Shown: positions 1-9,739, counted from the stretch's first letter. The stretch: DNA of 64,000 bases from Bacteroidales bacterium (GCA_016714605.1 JADKDL010000001.1:310001-374000), one strand, 5' to 3'. The notes: generated by a model from the sequence alone, not told the origin. Translations and numbers: made by a program.

Positions 1-851
1 GAAGCAACAGAAATATCAGCACCAGCACTATCAGCAAATTCTATTCCTGCAATCCAATTCTCTTCTTCTACAATATATTCGGTATTAGCATCTTCTGTTC
101 TAAGTAGTAGTATTTCTGAGAATGGTGCTGAGGCTGTAAAATAGCCGGGTTTGTATCCCACTATTTGTGATAGAACTGATGTTCCATGACCGCTGGCCTC
201 AAAAATTTGTACACTATCTTTCACAAAATCTTTGGTAAATTTCAATGAATTTTCTGTAAAAAGTCTCTTGAATACATCTATAGAATCAACGTTTTGAAAA
301 CCTGCATCCATTACAGAAATGAGTATGTTTCTACCCCAATAATTATTTTTATGCAGATGGTGAGCATTCAAAAAGATAGTTTCGTCGTAAAAGTCGCCAT
401 AAAACGAGCGGATGGTGTCTTCTAAAAATGGATTTGTTTGTACATTTTCAACATTTGCTCTTGATCCTTTTTCGTTTTTTCTGTGTGGTGCCACATAAAC
501 TACTGTATCTACAAATGATAATTCTTTTACTAAAGAAAGTATTGAGTCTGATTCAATTCCAAATACTGCAGAATTGAACCATTTAGATGTAACATATAGT
601 TTTGCACCTATATTTGAGATACTGTCTAAATATGAATTACAAACGGGTAAATCTTGATTGGTTATAGGGATATTGTATTTTTCTCGGCGTAGCAAAGCTT
701 TCTCTGAGAGAAAATCTTCGGGCGAATTGATATAATATTCGTTGCAATCTTTGTCGGTAAATGAAATTCTAAACTGTCTTAAAATTGTTTGAGACAATAG
801 CGCGTTGCATGAGAGAAAGATGAAAATGATAAAATAATAGAATTTGTTCAT
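1..851 (-). CDS. Secreted subtilisin-like (S8) serine protease, 5' part only
   Basis: The minus strand is open from an ATG at 851 to the window edge (283 codons), so the C-terminus is missing. The protein starts with a Sec signal peptide (MNKFYYFIIFIFLSCNALLSQ). Next comes the prodomain-like stretch RREKYNIPITNQDLPV that I recognise from Bacteroidota S8 peptidases. Two members of the catalytic triad are visible: Asp in ISVMDAGF (about nt 298-323) and His in GHGTS (about nt 178-200). The Ser region lies outside. The family cleaves proteins outside the cell or in the periplasm, and many members carry a T9SS sorting domain, which cannot be checked here. A terminator-like hairpin lies directly before the start codon. 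Confidence 0.85.
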   Translation of the reverse strand, partial: MNKFYYFIIFIFLSCNALLSQTILRQFRISFTDKDCNEYYINSPEDFLSEKALLRREKYNIPITNQDLPVCNSYLDSISNIGAKLYVTSKWFNSAVFGIESDSILSLVKELSFVDTVVYVAPHRKNEKGSRANVENVQTNPFLEDTIRSFYGDFYDETIFLNAHHLHKNNYWGRNILISVMDAGFQNVDSIDVFKRLFTENSLKFTKDFVKDSVQIFEASGHGTSVLSQIVGYKPGYFTASAPFSEILLLRTEDANTEYIVEEENWIAGIEFADSAGADISVA

Positions 852-860
852 ACTTGAATT

Positions 861-889
861 AAATAAAAAAGCCGCATTAAGCGGCTTTT
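861..889 (-). terminator. Rho-independent terminator after the usp gene
   Basis: A 9-bp stem pairs 867-875 with 881-889 around a 5-nt loop. Read on the minus strand it is followed by TTTTTTATTT (870-861). It lies 23 nt after the stress-protein stop codon and ends only about 9 nt before the start codon of the protease, so it may also act as an attenuator for that gene. Confidence 0.75.
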
Positions 890-911
890 GTTCTGTATAT
901 ATAATTAATTT

Positions 912-1736
912 TTAGTTGAATCCTGTAATTTTACCTTCTTTTGGATTTACACACATTACGGTAACACCTTCTTTATTAGCAATAATTTTCTGTTCGGTTG
1001 CTCCAAACATATAATCTGCTATATCAATATTTTTAGTAGTAGTAATTAAAATAGCGTCTGAATTTATTTCTTTAGCATAATTTACTGTTTCTTCAGAGAA
1101 ATCAATCACTCCTGGAGCTTCAACTACTTCATATTCTATTCCTTGATTGTCAAAAACATTTTTTGTAAAAATCACGTTTGCTTGTATATGTTTTGTAAGA
1201 GTTGCATCTGTAGACTTTTGAACAAACATATATAATTTTGACTTGAAATATTTATTTAAATAAACAGCCCATACGGACTTTTGCTTATCTTCTTTTTTGT
1301 AATCTACCGGATAGGTGATAGAAGTAAGTTGTTGATCCATAGGTGGTTTTTGTACCACAATAAATGGCATTTTTGAACCTGCTATTACTCGTAAAGCCCA
1401 ACTTCCAGTAATTTTTTGCATACCTTTTATACCATGAGTACCCATGATTACAAAAATAGCTTTGTATTCATCAGCAGTTTCTGATATGGTTTTGAAGATT
1501 GTTCCTTCTTTCACAACAAATTCAGGAGTAAAACCATATTTTGCTACTGTATCTGAAATTACAATTTTCATTTTTTCAGTTGCAGACTCAATTTCCTTCT
1601 CTTTTTCAACAATATGAACTATTACAACATTTGCATTAATAGTTTTTGCTGCTCTAATGGCATGTTGAAGTGCATATTCAGCTACATTAGAGAAGTCCCA
1701 GGTAATTAAAATGTTTTTACTTTCTTGAGCTTCCAT
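912..1736 (-). CDS. Universal stress protein, tandem UspA domains
   Basis: This 274-residue cytoplasmic protein has two UspA-like domains (about 8-130 and 140-265). The first keeps the nucleotide-binding signature GTHGIKGMQKITGS (about 97-110), in the G-x2-G-x9-G-S form associated with ATP binding. The second is degenerate and has no clear glycine motif. Tandem Usp proteins of this length are common in Bacteroidota and are linked to stress or starvation survival; the exact role is unknown. The gene is divergent from the cyclase-HD sensor gene, with 97 bp between the two starts, and it ends at a good terminator. The ATG fits the start of the first domain. Confidence 0.88.
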   Translation of the reverse strand: MEAQESKNILITWDFSNVAEYALQHAIRAAKTINANVVIVHIVEKEKEIESATEKMKIVISDTVAKYGFTPEFVVKEGTIFKTISETADEYKAIFVIMGTHGIKGMQKITGSWALRVIAGSKMPFIVVQKPPMDQQLTSITYPVDYKKEDKQKSVWAVYLNKYFKSKLYMFVQKSTDATLTKHIQANVIFTKNVFDNQGIEYEVVEAPGVIDFSEETVNYAKEINSDAILITTTKNIDIADYMFGATEQKIIANKEGVTVMCVNPKEGKITGFN

Positions 1737-1776
1737 AAAAAGTGTGTTTAAATTCGTTATTTTTACTAAAATATAA

Positions 1777-1784
1777 TAAATTTG
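1777..1784 (+). promoter_or_regulatory. Possible Bacteroidota -7 element before the cyclase gene
   Basis: TAAATTTG matches the Bacteroidota -7 consensus TAnnTTTG and lies 50 nt before the start codon at 1834. I see no convincing -33 element. The region is very AT-rich, so chance matches are expected. Confidence 0.28.
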
Positions 1785-1833
1785 TTAATCTCTGAAAAGA
1801 ATGTAAGAAAAATTCCCGTCGATAATCAAAAAT

Positions 1834-4800
1834 ATGAAAATATATTTGCTTTTCTATAAAAAGTTCAACTTAATTACTCTAGTATTTATATTTTTCTGTT
1901 TTTTTTCTATAAAAGGTCAAATTATTGAGCAAGGTTGTCCCGGTTTTAAAAATATTTCTCCAAAAATTAGCGGATTTAGAGGAAATACCTTTTCTATAGT
2001 TCAAGACAATAGAGGTTTTATGTATTTTGGAAATGAAAATGGGGTTATTGAATATGATGGTACGCATTGGAACAATTATTTTATTGAAGGAAATCCATAT
2101 TTATATAAAAATAAAGTAGGACAAATTTATATTGGAGGGTACAATACTATTTATACACTCCAACCCGACAAAGGAGGAAAAATTCAGTGTCTTCCTGTTT
2201 TTTCTGATACTACATTTAAAATTGGGCAGATAAAAAAACTAATTGTTGAGAATAATCAATATCTTATATTAACATCTAAAGGTGTATTTCTAAATAGAAA
2301 TAATCATTTCTCAAAAATTATTGAAGATGAGACGTTTTTAAATATTTATTATTTAAACGAATCTTCGATTATTGTTTCTTCTCAAGGTTTTTTTCGGTTG
2401 AAGAATAATAAAATTAGTACAATTGAAGAGATAGTAATTGGAGAGCATGAAACTATTTTTGATTTAACCGAAATAGATGGAGGATTTAATATTATTACCA
2501 ACAAAGGTCTTTTCGTTTATAAAGATAATAAATGTGTAAAGATAGAAAGTGATCTAGATAAAATAATAAGTAAAGGATTAGACATTACCTGTTCTTTAAA
2601 ATCAGATAATGGTTATTTTATAGTTGGAACCACCACAAGTGGATTGTGTGTGTTTGATAAAAATTTTCAGATAGTTTCGATATTAAATAAAGAATTAGGA
2701 CTTTATGACAATCAGGTAAACTATTTATTTACTGATAAAGATAAAAATGTTTGGGTAGCATTTAGTAATGGTTTATGTATATTGGAATTAAGTTCGGCAT
2801 ATTCCTTTTTTGGTCCACTTAATGGATTAAAGGGGAAAGTAAATGACATATTAAGGTATAATTCCGATTTATATGTAGCTACAAGTCAGGGTCTTTTTTT
2901 ATTGAAAAAGACAAAAGAAGGACTGTTAAAATTTGAACCCGATTTTGTTCCAGTTAGAGGAATTATGTTTGCATGTACCGATTTGTTTTTATTTAAAAAT
3001 CAGTTGCTTGTTGCTTCTGAAAAGGGAATGTATTTAATACAAAAACTTGAAGCCAAACAAATATATAAAGGAAATGTTTCAAGCGTAGAACTTGATGGAA
3101 AAGACAGTTCTAAAATTTATTTCTCAGATAATAATTATTTGCTTTCAGGATATTTTCTCAATGAAAAATGGTCTTTTACAAAACCTATTTCAACTTTGCC
3201 TAGCACAATAACATCTATAGGTGTAGATAATAGTAAAATCTGGATAGGATCGCTTCATGATGGACTTTTTTCAATTTCTAATTTAAACAATTCCTCAGAA
3301 AGAGTTTCTTACAGTTATTCTAAATACAAATTACCCGAAGATAATAGAAGAATTGATGTTATTAAAACTTCAAAAGAAATTTTGTTTTCATCAAAAAAAG
3401 GAATTTTTAAATATGATCTTAGTACAAATACATTTATTAGAGATACAATACTTAATTTACCATTGCTCAACTATTCAAGTAGAATAAAACCCATAGTTGA
3501 AGATAAAGATCATAATTTATGGATAAGCTATGATGCCGAGAAAAGTTATGAGAAACATATAGCAGTAGCTTGGAATATTGAAAATGTGAACAGATATACA
3601 TTTATATCTCAGCCATTTAAAAGAATTCAAGAAATTATGTGTGAGTCAATATATCCTGATAATAGATTTGTTATTTGGTTTGGTGGTTTTGAAGGGCTTG
3701 TGCGCCTCGATTTTAGAGCATTGGAAGACATAAAACCCGATGCAAAAACATTTATAAGGTTTGTGCAATTAAATCATGATTCACTTTTAATTTCAAGTGC
3801 CGAATTTCTTAAACAGGGTTATTCCATCAAAATACCTTATGGCGACAATACCGTGCGGTTTGATTTTTCCACCCCAATTTATCTTAAAAACGATGGGATA
3901 TTGCATAAAACTTATTTAGAAAATTTTGATAGTGAATGGACAAAACCTAGCAGTACTTTCTCCAAAACATATACAAACCTCAATCCCGGAACATATACTT
4001 TTAATGTAAAAGCAATAGATTATTTTGGTAATGAATCAGAAGCTTCAAGCATTACATTTACCGTTTTAAAGCCCTTCTATTATACATGGTGGGCTATATC
4101 AATGTATGTTTTTATAGTAGTGTCATTGGTTTTACTTATTTTACGCTGGAGAGCATATCAGTTTGCTAAAGAAAAAACAAGTTTAGAAAAAATAATCTCA
4201 GAACGAACCGAAGACTTACTTCGTGAGAAAGAAAAAACAGAGCGACTTTTGTCTAATATTTTGCCCGAACGAACGGTAAAAGAACTCAAAGATAAAGGTA
4301 AAGCATCATCAATGAAGTTTGAGTTGGTTTCAGTTTTGTTTTCAGATATTCAGGGTTTTACTAAAATTGCTGAGCAAATGAATCCAGACAAATTGGTAGA
4401 TCAACTTGATAAGTTCTTCTTTCAATTTGATTCTATTGTAGATAAATATAATATAGAAAAAATCAAAACCATTGGCGATGCTTATATGTGTGCCGGAGGT
4501 ATTCCCCAAAAGAACAGAACAAATCCAATTGAAGTTGTTTTAGCGGCACTTGAAATGCAAAGTCTTATAGCCATACTCAAAACAGAAGCCGGAGCCAAAG
4601 GCGAAGAGTATTGGGGTTTGAGAATAGGAGTCCATACCGGTCCGGTTGTAGCAGGAGTTATTGGCAGTAAAAAATTCACTTACGATATCTGGGGCGATTC
4701 AGTAAATATTGCTAGTAGAATGGAATCATCTGGAGAAGTAGGACGAGTAAATATTTCCGAAGATACCTATACACTTATTAAAGAATATTTCGATTGCGAA

Positions 4801-5541
4801 TATAGAGGGAAAATGCCGGTTAAGTATAAAGGCGAAATAGATATGTACTTTGTAAACGGAATAAAGCAAGAATATTCCAAAGATTCATTACATTTGCAAC
4901 CAAATCAGGAATTCTTAACAGAACTTGCTTTATTGAGGTATAATGATTTGCATGAGTTTATGCTTGATAGAATGGAAAAAGAACTCTCTAATAAGCTCTA
5001 TTACCACGATGTCAAACATACAATTGATGTAATTGTGCATACCGAAGTAATTGCTACTGAAGAAGGTGTTACGAAGGAAGAATTGCTATTATTAAAAACA
5101 GCTGCACTTTTTCATGATTCTGGATTTATGGTTGGTTATCATGATCATGAAATGCTAGGAGTACAATTGGCTAACGAAATACTACCTAAGTTTCATTATT
5201 CTGAAAGTCAAATTAAGATTATAGGAGAAATTATTTTTGCAACAAAACTACCTTCTAATCCTAAGAATAAACTTGAAGAAATTATATGTGATGCAGATCT
5301 AGATTATTTAGGAAGAGCTGATTATTTACCTGTTTCAAGAAATTTATACAGAGAATTGCTTGAACAAAAAATGATAAATAAAAGTGAGGCGGAGTGGAAT
5401 AAATTACAAATGAAATTCCTGCAAAATCATAAATTTTATACAGAATCTTCAAAGAAGAGAAGGAACGAGAGAAAAGTAACACAATTAAAAATAATTAAAG
5501 ATCAAAATTTTAGATTTGAATCTGATACTAAAAAATTATAA
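1834..5541 (+). CDS. Membrane sensor: beta-propeller + Y_Y_Y + adenylate cyclase + HD phosphohydrolase
   Basis: This 1,235-residue protein has an N-terminal signal/anchor and a long periplasmic part resembling two-component-regulator propellers, with repeated NGL, DGLF and KG(I/L)F motifs. A Y_Y_Y-like domain (about 680-745), one transmembrane helix (about 752-774) and a short coiled coil follow. Next is a class III nucleotide cyclase (about 828-1005). Metal-binding Asp838 and Asp882, the adenine-type pair Lys878/Asp951 and the transition-state residues Asn958/Arg962 are all present, so it should make cAMP. The C-terminus (about 1045-1210) is an HD domain with His1058/His1062, His1094-Asp1095 and Asp1153 or Asp1155. 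A cyclase joined to a possible phosphodiesterase suggests a sensor that both makes and removes a nucleotide signal; the HD substrate is unknown. ilvE begins 6 nt downstream. Confidence 0.85.
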   Translation: MKIYLLFYKKFNLITLVFIFFCFFSIKGQIIEQGCPGFKNISPKISGFRGNTFSIVQDNRGFMYFGNENGVIEYDGTHWNNYFIEGNPYLYKNKVGQIYIGGYNTIYTLQPDKGGKIQCLPVFSDTTFKIGQIKKLIVENNQYLILTSKGVFLNRNNHFSKIIEDETFLNIYYLNESSIIVSSQGFFRLKNNKISTIEEIVIGEHETIFDLTEIDGGFNIITNKGLFVYKDNKCVKIESDLDKIISKGLDITCSLKSDNGYFIVGTTTSGLCVFDKNFQIVSILNKELGLYDNQVNYLFTDKDKNVWVAFSNGLCILELSSAYSFFGPLNGLKGKVNDILRYNSDLYVATSQGLFLLKKTKEGLLKFEPDFVPVRGIMFACTDLFLFKNQLLVASEKGMYLIQKLEAKQIYKGNVSSVELDGKDSSKIYFSDNNYLLSGYFLNEKWSFTKPISTLPSTITSIGVDNSKIWIGSLHDGLFSISNLNNSSERVSYSYSKYKLPEDNRRIDVIKTSKEILFSSKKGIFKYDLSTNTFIRDTILNLPLLNYSSRIKPIVEDKDHNLWISYDAEKSYEKHIAVAWNIENVNRYTFISQPFKRIQEIMCESIYPDNRFVIWFGGFEGLVRLDFRALEDIKPDAKTFIRFVQLNHDSLLISSAEFLKQGYSIKIPYGDNTVRFDFSTPIYLKNDGILHKTYLENFDSEWTKPSSTFSKTYTNLNPGTYTFNVKAIDYFGNESEASSITFTVLKPFYYTWWAISMYVFIVVSLVLLILRWRAYQFAKEKTSLEKIISERTEDLLREKEKTERLLSNILPERTVKELKDKGKASSMKFELVSVLFSDIQGFTKIAEQMNPDKLVDQLDKFFFQFDSIVDKYNIEKIKTIGDAYMCAGGIPQKNRTNPIEVVLAALEMQSLIAILKTEAGAKGEEYWGLRIGVHTGPVVAGVIGSKKFTYDIWGDSVNIASRMESSGEVGRVNISEDTYTLIKEYFDCEYRGKMPVKYKGEIDMYFVNGIKQEYSKDSLHLQPNQEFLTELALLRYNDLHEFMLDRMEKELSNKLYYHDVKHTIDVIVHTEVIATEEGVTKEELLLLKTAALFHDSGFMVGYHDHEMLGVQLANEILPKFHYSESQIKIIGEIIFATKLPSNPKNKLEEIICDADLDYLGRADYLPVSRNLYRELLEQKMINKSEAEWNKLQMKFLQNHKFYTESSKKRRNERKVTQLKIIKDQNFRFESDTKKL

Positions 5542-5547
5542 ATAAAT

Positions 5548-6570
5548 ATGCTAAATCTTGACTGGGGAAATTTACCGTTTGGTTACGTAAAAACAAATTG
5601 TAATATTAGGGCTTATTATAGAGAAGGTAAATGGAGTGATATAGAAGTTTTTACCGATGATAAGATAGATATGCACATTGCAGCTACCTGTTTACATTAT
5701 GGTCAAGAGTGCTTTGAGGGCATGAAAGCATATAGGGGAAAAGACGGCAAAATAAGATTGTTCAGATGGGAAGAAAATGCCAAAAGACTTAATGTCTCTG
5801 CCGATAGAATACTTGTTCCTCAACTACCTTTAGAACTTTTCAAGAAAGCCTTGTTTACGGTGATTGAGAAAAATCATGAATTTGTACCACCTTTTGGCAC
5901 AGGCGCATCTATGTATATCAGACCCTTACTTATAGGCACCGGTGCTCAAGTAGGAATCAATCCTGCTTCAGAATATACACTAATATTTTTTGTTACTCCG
6001 GTTGGTCCATATTTCAAATGTGGCTTTGCTCCTGTAGATGTTCTTATTGAAAGAAATACTGATAGAGCCGCACCACAGGGAACCGGAAACGTAAAAGTAG
6101 GAGGAAATTATGCAGCTAGTGTAAAAGCCTCAATCGAAGCTAGAAAAGAAAATTTCAGCTCGCTTATGTACTTAGACGCGAAAGAAAAAAAATATATAGA
6201 TGAATGTGGTCCGGCAAATTTCTTTGCTATTAAAGATAAAACATATATAACTCCCGCATCACCATCAATACTTCCCTCTATTACCAATAATAGTTTAATA
6301 GAACTAGCCAAAGATTTAGGGTTAAAAGTAGAAAGACGCAAGATTGAAGTAAGCGAACTAGATAATTTTGAAGAAGTAGGTCAATGCGGAACAGCAGCAG
6401 TTATAAGTCCGATAAAAAGAATTGTTGATAAAGAAAAAAATAAAGAATATACCTTTTGTAAAGATGGTAACGTAGGAGTGTATTCTACCAAACTTTATAA
6501 CCTTCTTACCGGAATACAGTTTGGCGAAGTTGTAGACACTCATAATTGGATAACTATATTAGAAGTCTAA
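5548..6570 (+). CDS. ilvE: Branched-chain-amino-acid aminotransferase
   Basis: This 340-residue fold-type IV PLP enzyme interconverts Leu/Ile/Val and their 2-oxo acids with 2-oxoglutarate/glutamate. The PLP lysine is Lys183 in GTGNVKVGGNYAAS, the class signature. HYGQECFEGMKAYRG near the N-terminus and GTAAVISPI near the C-terminus also match the family, as does the length. It starts 6 nt after the cyclase-HD gene and ends before a strong terminator, so it is probably the last gene of that transcript. A link between cAMP signalling and amino-acid metabolism is only suggested by position. Confidence 0.93.
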   Translation: MLNLDWGNLPFGYVKTNCNIRAYYREGKWSDIEVFTDDKIDMHIAATCLHYGQECFEGMKAYRGKDGKIRLFRWEENAKRLNVSADRILVPQLPLELFKKALFTVIEKNHEFVPPFGTGASMYIRPLLIGTGAQVGINPASEYTLIFFVTPVGPYFKCGFAPVDVLIERNTDRAAPQGTGNVKVGGNYAASVKASIEARKENFSSLMYLDAKEKKYIDECGPANFFAIKDKTYITPASPSILPSITNNSLIELAKDLGLKVERRKIEVSELDNFEEVGQCGTAAVISPIKRIVDKEKNKEYTFCKDGNVGVYSTKLYNLLTGIQFGEVVDTHNWITILEV

Positions 6571-6593
6571 TTTTCTATTAAAGAATTTAATGT

Positions 6594-6645
6594 AAGGCAA
6601 ATAGATTTGATGTTGAAATGATATTAAATCTATTTGCCTTTTTTA
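6594..6645 (+). terminator. Strong Rho-independent terminator after ilvE
   Basis: A perfect 15-bp stem pairs 6594-6608 with 6626-6640 and is followed by a T run to 6645. It separates the cyclase/ilvE unit from the glycan operon that begins at 6718. Confidence 0.9.
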
Positions 6646-6717
6646 TTTTCATTAAAACATTATCAAAGAAACTCAACAACTATTGGAATTTAATAAAATT
6701 AGTATTAGTTTGGCACA

Positions 6718-7974
6718 ATGAACAATATATTAGAAGTACATAACATATCTAAACAATACAGATTAGGAACTGTTGGTACCGGTACTTTGAGTCACGACCT
6801 AAACCGTTGGTGGCACAAAGTGAGAGGAAAGGAAGATCCATATCTAAAAGTTGGAGCGACCAATGACCGAACAAAAAAAGACGATAATGAATATGTTTGG
6901 GCGTTGAAAGATATAAGCTTCAATGTTCAACAAGGCGAAGTATTGGGCATAATAGGAAAAAACGGAGCCGGAAAATCTACCCTTTTGAAAATTCTCTCAA
7001 AAGTAACCGGACCAACCACAGGCTCAATAAAAGCTTATGGTAGAATAGCCTCGTTGCTAGAAGTAGGAACTGGTTTTCACCCCGAACTTACCGGTAGAGA
7101 AAATATATTTCTAAATGGAGCTATATTAGGAATGACAAAAGCGGAAATACGTTCAAAATTCGAAGAGATTGTAGATTTTAGCGGAGTTGAGAAATATATA
7201 GATACACCCGTGAAACGCTACTCTTCAGGAATGTATGTACGCTTAGCATTTGCCGTAGCAGCTCACCTTGAACCCGAAATTCTTATTGTAGATGAAGTAC
7301 TTGCAGTGGGCGATGCTGAGTTTCAAAAGAAAGCTCTAGGCAAAATGAAAGATGTAAGCCAGGGACAAGGACGGACGGTTTTGTTTGTGAGTCATAATAT
7401 GGGGGCGGTTCGTAATTTATGTACAAGATGTATTATGTTGGGAAATGGATCCATGTCAATGAATGGAACTACAGAGGAGGTTATTAATAATTATATGAAT
7501 AGTTCTTCAAAAATCTCTTCTTATATTATTGATAATAATCCATTTAAAAATTATTCTATTACCCTCTTTAGACCAGTAAAAGGAGAATTAAAAGATGTTT
7601 TTTCTTTTTCCCATAATGAGAAAATATTTTTTGAACTTGAACTTGAAATCAACAATCCTCAACAAAATGTTGATGTTGTTCTTTTAGCGATGGACTTATA
7701 TTTAAATAAGATTTTTTCATCAATTACTCCTATTTCTATAACTTCGAAGGGGAAAGTAAAAAAAATAATTGAAGTTCCGGCAAATTTTCTAACACCAGGC
7801 TATGTTAATTTTACAGTTAGTGTATATATAGCAAATAAAAGAGTAATAGACTCACTTCCTCATCCTTTAAAAATAGAAATAATTGACAAAGGAAGTAATT
7901 TTGTAATCTTGAATTCTACAGATTACGGGTCGGTTTTTGCAAATTGTATTTGGACTGAAACTATTGAGCAATGA
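6718..7974 (+). CDS. Polysaccharide/O-antigen ABC exporter ATPase, Wzt-like
   Basis: This is a 418-residue ABC ATPase of the Wzt/TagH/RfbE group, which powers export of lipid-linked polysaccharide across the inner membrane. Walker A is GKNGAGKST (80-88), the signature is YSSGM (168-172), and Walker B is ILIVDE followed by VLAVGD (188-199). The C-terminal ~150 residues form a Wzt-type beta domain, which in characterised systems recognises the modified end of the glycan. No Wzm-type permease is next to it: the upstream gene is ilvE and the downstream genes are methyltransferases, so the partner must be elsewhere. It is the first gene of a tightly packed operon and overlaps the next gene by 4 nt (ATGA). 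Confidence 0.88.
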   Translation: MNNILEVHNISKQYRLGTVGTGTLSHDLNRWWHKVRGKEDPYLKVGATNDRTKKDDNEYVWALKDISFNVQQGEVLGIIGKNGAGKSTLLKILSKVTGPTTGSIKAYGRIASLLEVGTGFHPELTGRENIFLNGAILGMTKAEIRSKFEEIVDFSGVEKYIDTPVKRYSSGMYVRLAFAVAAHLEPEILIVDEVLAVGDAEFQKKALGKMKDVSQGQGRTVLFVSHNMGAVRNLCTRCIMLGNGSMSMNGTTEEVINNYMNSSSKISSYIIDNNPFKNYSITLFRPVKGELKDVFSFSHNEKIFFELELEINNPQQNVDVVLLAMDLYLNKIFSSITPISITSKGKVKKIIEVPANFLTPGYVNFTVSVYIANKRVIDSLPHPLKIEIIDKGSNFVILNSTDYGSVFANCIWTETIEQ

Positions 7975-8942
7975 AAACAATGACTAAAGATTGTCTAATT
8001 TGTAGAACTAGAACCAATCATTCAATTTTATTCTATCTATTAGAATTAAATATAGTTAAATGCAGAAATTGCGGACATAAAACTCTTGATAAATACCCTG
8101 AACCTGTTGAGATAAAAGAAGTAAATACAGGCATGTATCAAAGACTTTCAAAAGAGTATGATTTTCAGAAATACAAATGGGCAAAAGAATCAGTTGACGT
8201 ATATTTAAAAAAAATTCAACCACAAGTATCAAGAAATAGTAGTTTATTAGATATAGGTGGAGGTTTAGGATATTACTCAAAAGCATTTCAAGAAAAAGGA
8301 ATAAAAACGACATTGATTGATCTTGATATTGTATCATTGGAGTTTGCCAAAACCAAACAAAATATTGATGAAGTTTTTCAAGGAACTACCTTAGATTTTC
8401 TAATTAAATATCCACAAAGAAAATTTGACATTATATTTTGTAGGCATGTAATAGAGCACATAGAAAATCCATTATTATTGATTCAAGATATTAATATGTT
8501 ATTAAAATCTGATGGAATTCTTATTTTGGAAACAGACAATAGTAAAAGTCATGAAATTCTGCTCAATTATGGAACAAAAAAATTCTATCATAATTTATAT
8601 AAAGAAAAATTTGTAAATTATAGTTTGACTAAACTCGTATTTAATCCAATTTTTGCTTTAGATCCTCCACGACATCTCCATGCTTTTGATATAAAAAATC
8701 TAAAGATTTTCCTAATAAATAATGGGTTTAAAATAAAAGAAGCACAATCATATTCTTTCGGCAGTAAATTATGGCCTAATATACCTAATACCAGTTTTAA
8801 ACAGTTATTGAATAGCCTTAAAACGTTTTCAAAAAAATCTATTAAGATAAATACTTATAATTTTTTTGGTGGCTTCATTCGCTATATTTTAAATAAATAT
8901 AATAGAGGAGCCGGAATAATAATTATAGCTAAAAAATTATGA
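7971..8942 (+). CDS. SAM-dependent methyltransferase with N-terminal Cys4 motif
   Basis: This 323-residue class I methyltransferase has an N-terminal zinc-ribbon-like set, Cys8-x2-Cys11 and Cys31-x2-Cys34, as found in sugar C-methyltransferase-like proteins. SAM motif I is LLDIGGGLGYYS, followed by LIDLD, and the motif CRHVIEHIENP is typical of the Methyltransf_11/23 type. It overlaps the ATPase gene before it and the methyltransferase gene after it by 4 nt each, which suggests translational coupling. In Wzt systems, methylation of the chain end can stop growth and license export, so a capping or sugar-modifying role is plausible; the substrate is unknown. ATG at 7980 is an alternative start. 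Confidence 0.82.
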   Translation: MKTMTKDCLICRTRTNHSILFYLLELNIVKCRNCGHKTLDKYPEPVEIKEVNTGMYQRLSKEYDFQKYKWAKESVDVYLKKIQPQVSRNSSLLDIGGGLGYYSKAFQEKGIKTTLIDLDIVSLEFAKTKQNIDEVFQGTTLDFLIKYPQRKFDIIFCRHVIEHIENPLLLIQDINMLLKSDGILILETDNSKSHEILLNYGTKKFYHNLYKEKFVNYSLTKLVFNPIFALDPPRHLHAFDIKNLKIFLINNGFKIKEAQSYSFGSKLWPNIPNTSFKQLLNSLKTFSKKSIKINTYNFFGGFIRYILNKYNRGAGIIIIAKKL

Positions 8943-9739
8943 ATGTATTAAAGAAAATATATGTCTATTTTGAAACAAAGCAAAATAGGCTTCATAAAAA
9001 ACTAAAAATATTTATTTTAGGTAGAAGGCCTTTCAATACTATTTTTTCTTTTAATTATCATAACATTCACCATATTGTATGTTTTAAAAAAAAGTTTATT
9101 CATGAATATTTAACATCTAAAAAATATACTTTTTTAGATGTTGGAGCAGGCTATTCACCATATTATGAACTTTTTGAACCTTATTCAAATGAATATATTG
9201 TAGTAGATTTAGAAGTGTCACTTCCAAAAAATGAAAAAAGAAATATTTCTCAAAAAATAGGCTTCGCAGAATCATTACCTATTCAAGACAACTCTATTGA
9301 TATTGTTATTTCCAACCAAGTATTAGAACATGTTAATAATGATTTAGAATCAGTAAAGGAGTCTTATAGAGTATTGAAACCTAATGGTTTTTTTATAGGT
9401 TCCGTTCCTCATATAAGCCCTATTCATTTGGAGCCATACGACTATAGAAGATACACAGAATTAGGTCTGAGGAAAATTTTAGAAGATTCGGATTTTAAAA
9501 TTGTAAAAATTGAAGGAAATGGCGGCGTACATCGTGCTTTTGCAGTTACAGTAATGATGGATTGGTATTTATCAGAATTTAAATTAGATGAAAACCAGTA
9601 TTTTAGAGAAAAATTACATTTTCGTTTATTTCTATTAAATGGTTTTATTAATTCAATGGCAATTCTAATGGATTTTTTAATTAAAAGTAGAAAAAGAAGT
9701 CCATCAAATTATTCTTGGATTGCTATTAAAAATTCTTAA
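8939..9739 (+). CDS. SAM-dependent methyltransferase (Methyltransf_11-like)
   Basis: This 266-residue protein has SAM motif I FLDVGAGYSPYYE, acidic motif II VVDLE, and SNQVLEHVNNDLESVKE, all typical of small-molecule or sugar methyltransferases. A C-terminal helix rich in hydrophobic residues may contact the membrane. Its start overlaps the previous methyltransferase (ATGA) and the radical SAM fusion gene follows after 18 nt, so it belongs to the glycan operon. It is not closely similar to its neighbour and lacks the Cys4 motif, so the two probably act on different groups. Confidence 0.82.
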   Translation: MNVLKKIYVYFETKQNRLHKKLKIFILGRRPFNTIFSFNYHNIHHIVCFKKKFIHEYLTSKKYTFLDVGAGYSPYYELFEPYSNEYIVVDLEVSLPKNEKRNISQKIGFAESLPIQDNSIDIVISNQVLEHVNNDLESVKESYRVLKPNGFFIGSVPHISPIHLEPYDYRRYTELGLRKILEDSDFKIVKIEGNGGVHRAFAVTVMMDWYLSEFKLDENQYFREKLHFRLFLLNGFINSMAILMDFLIKSRKRSPSNYSWIAIKNS

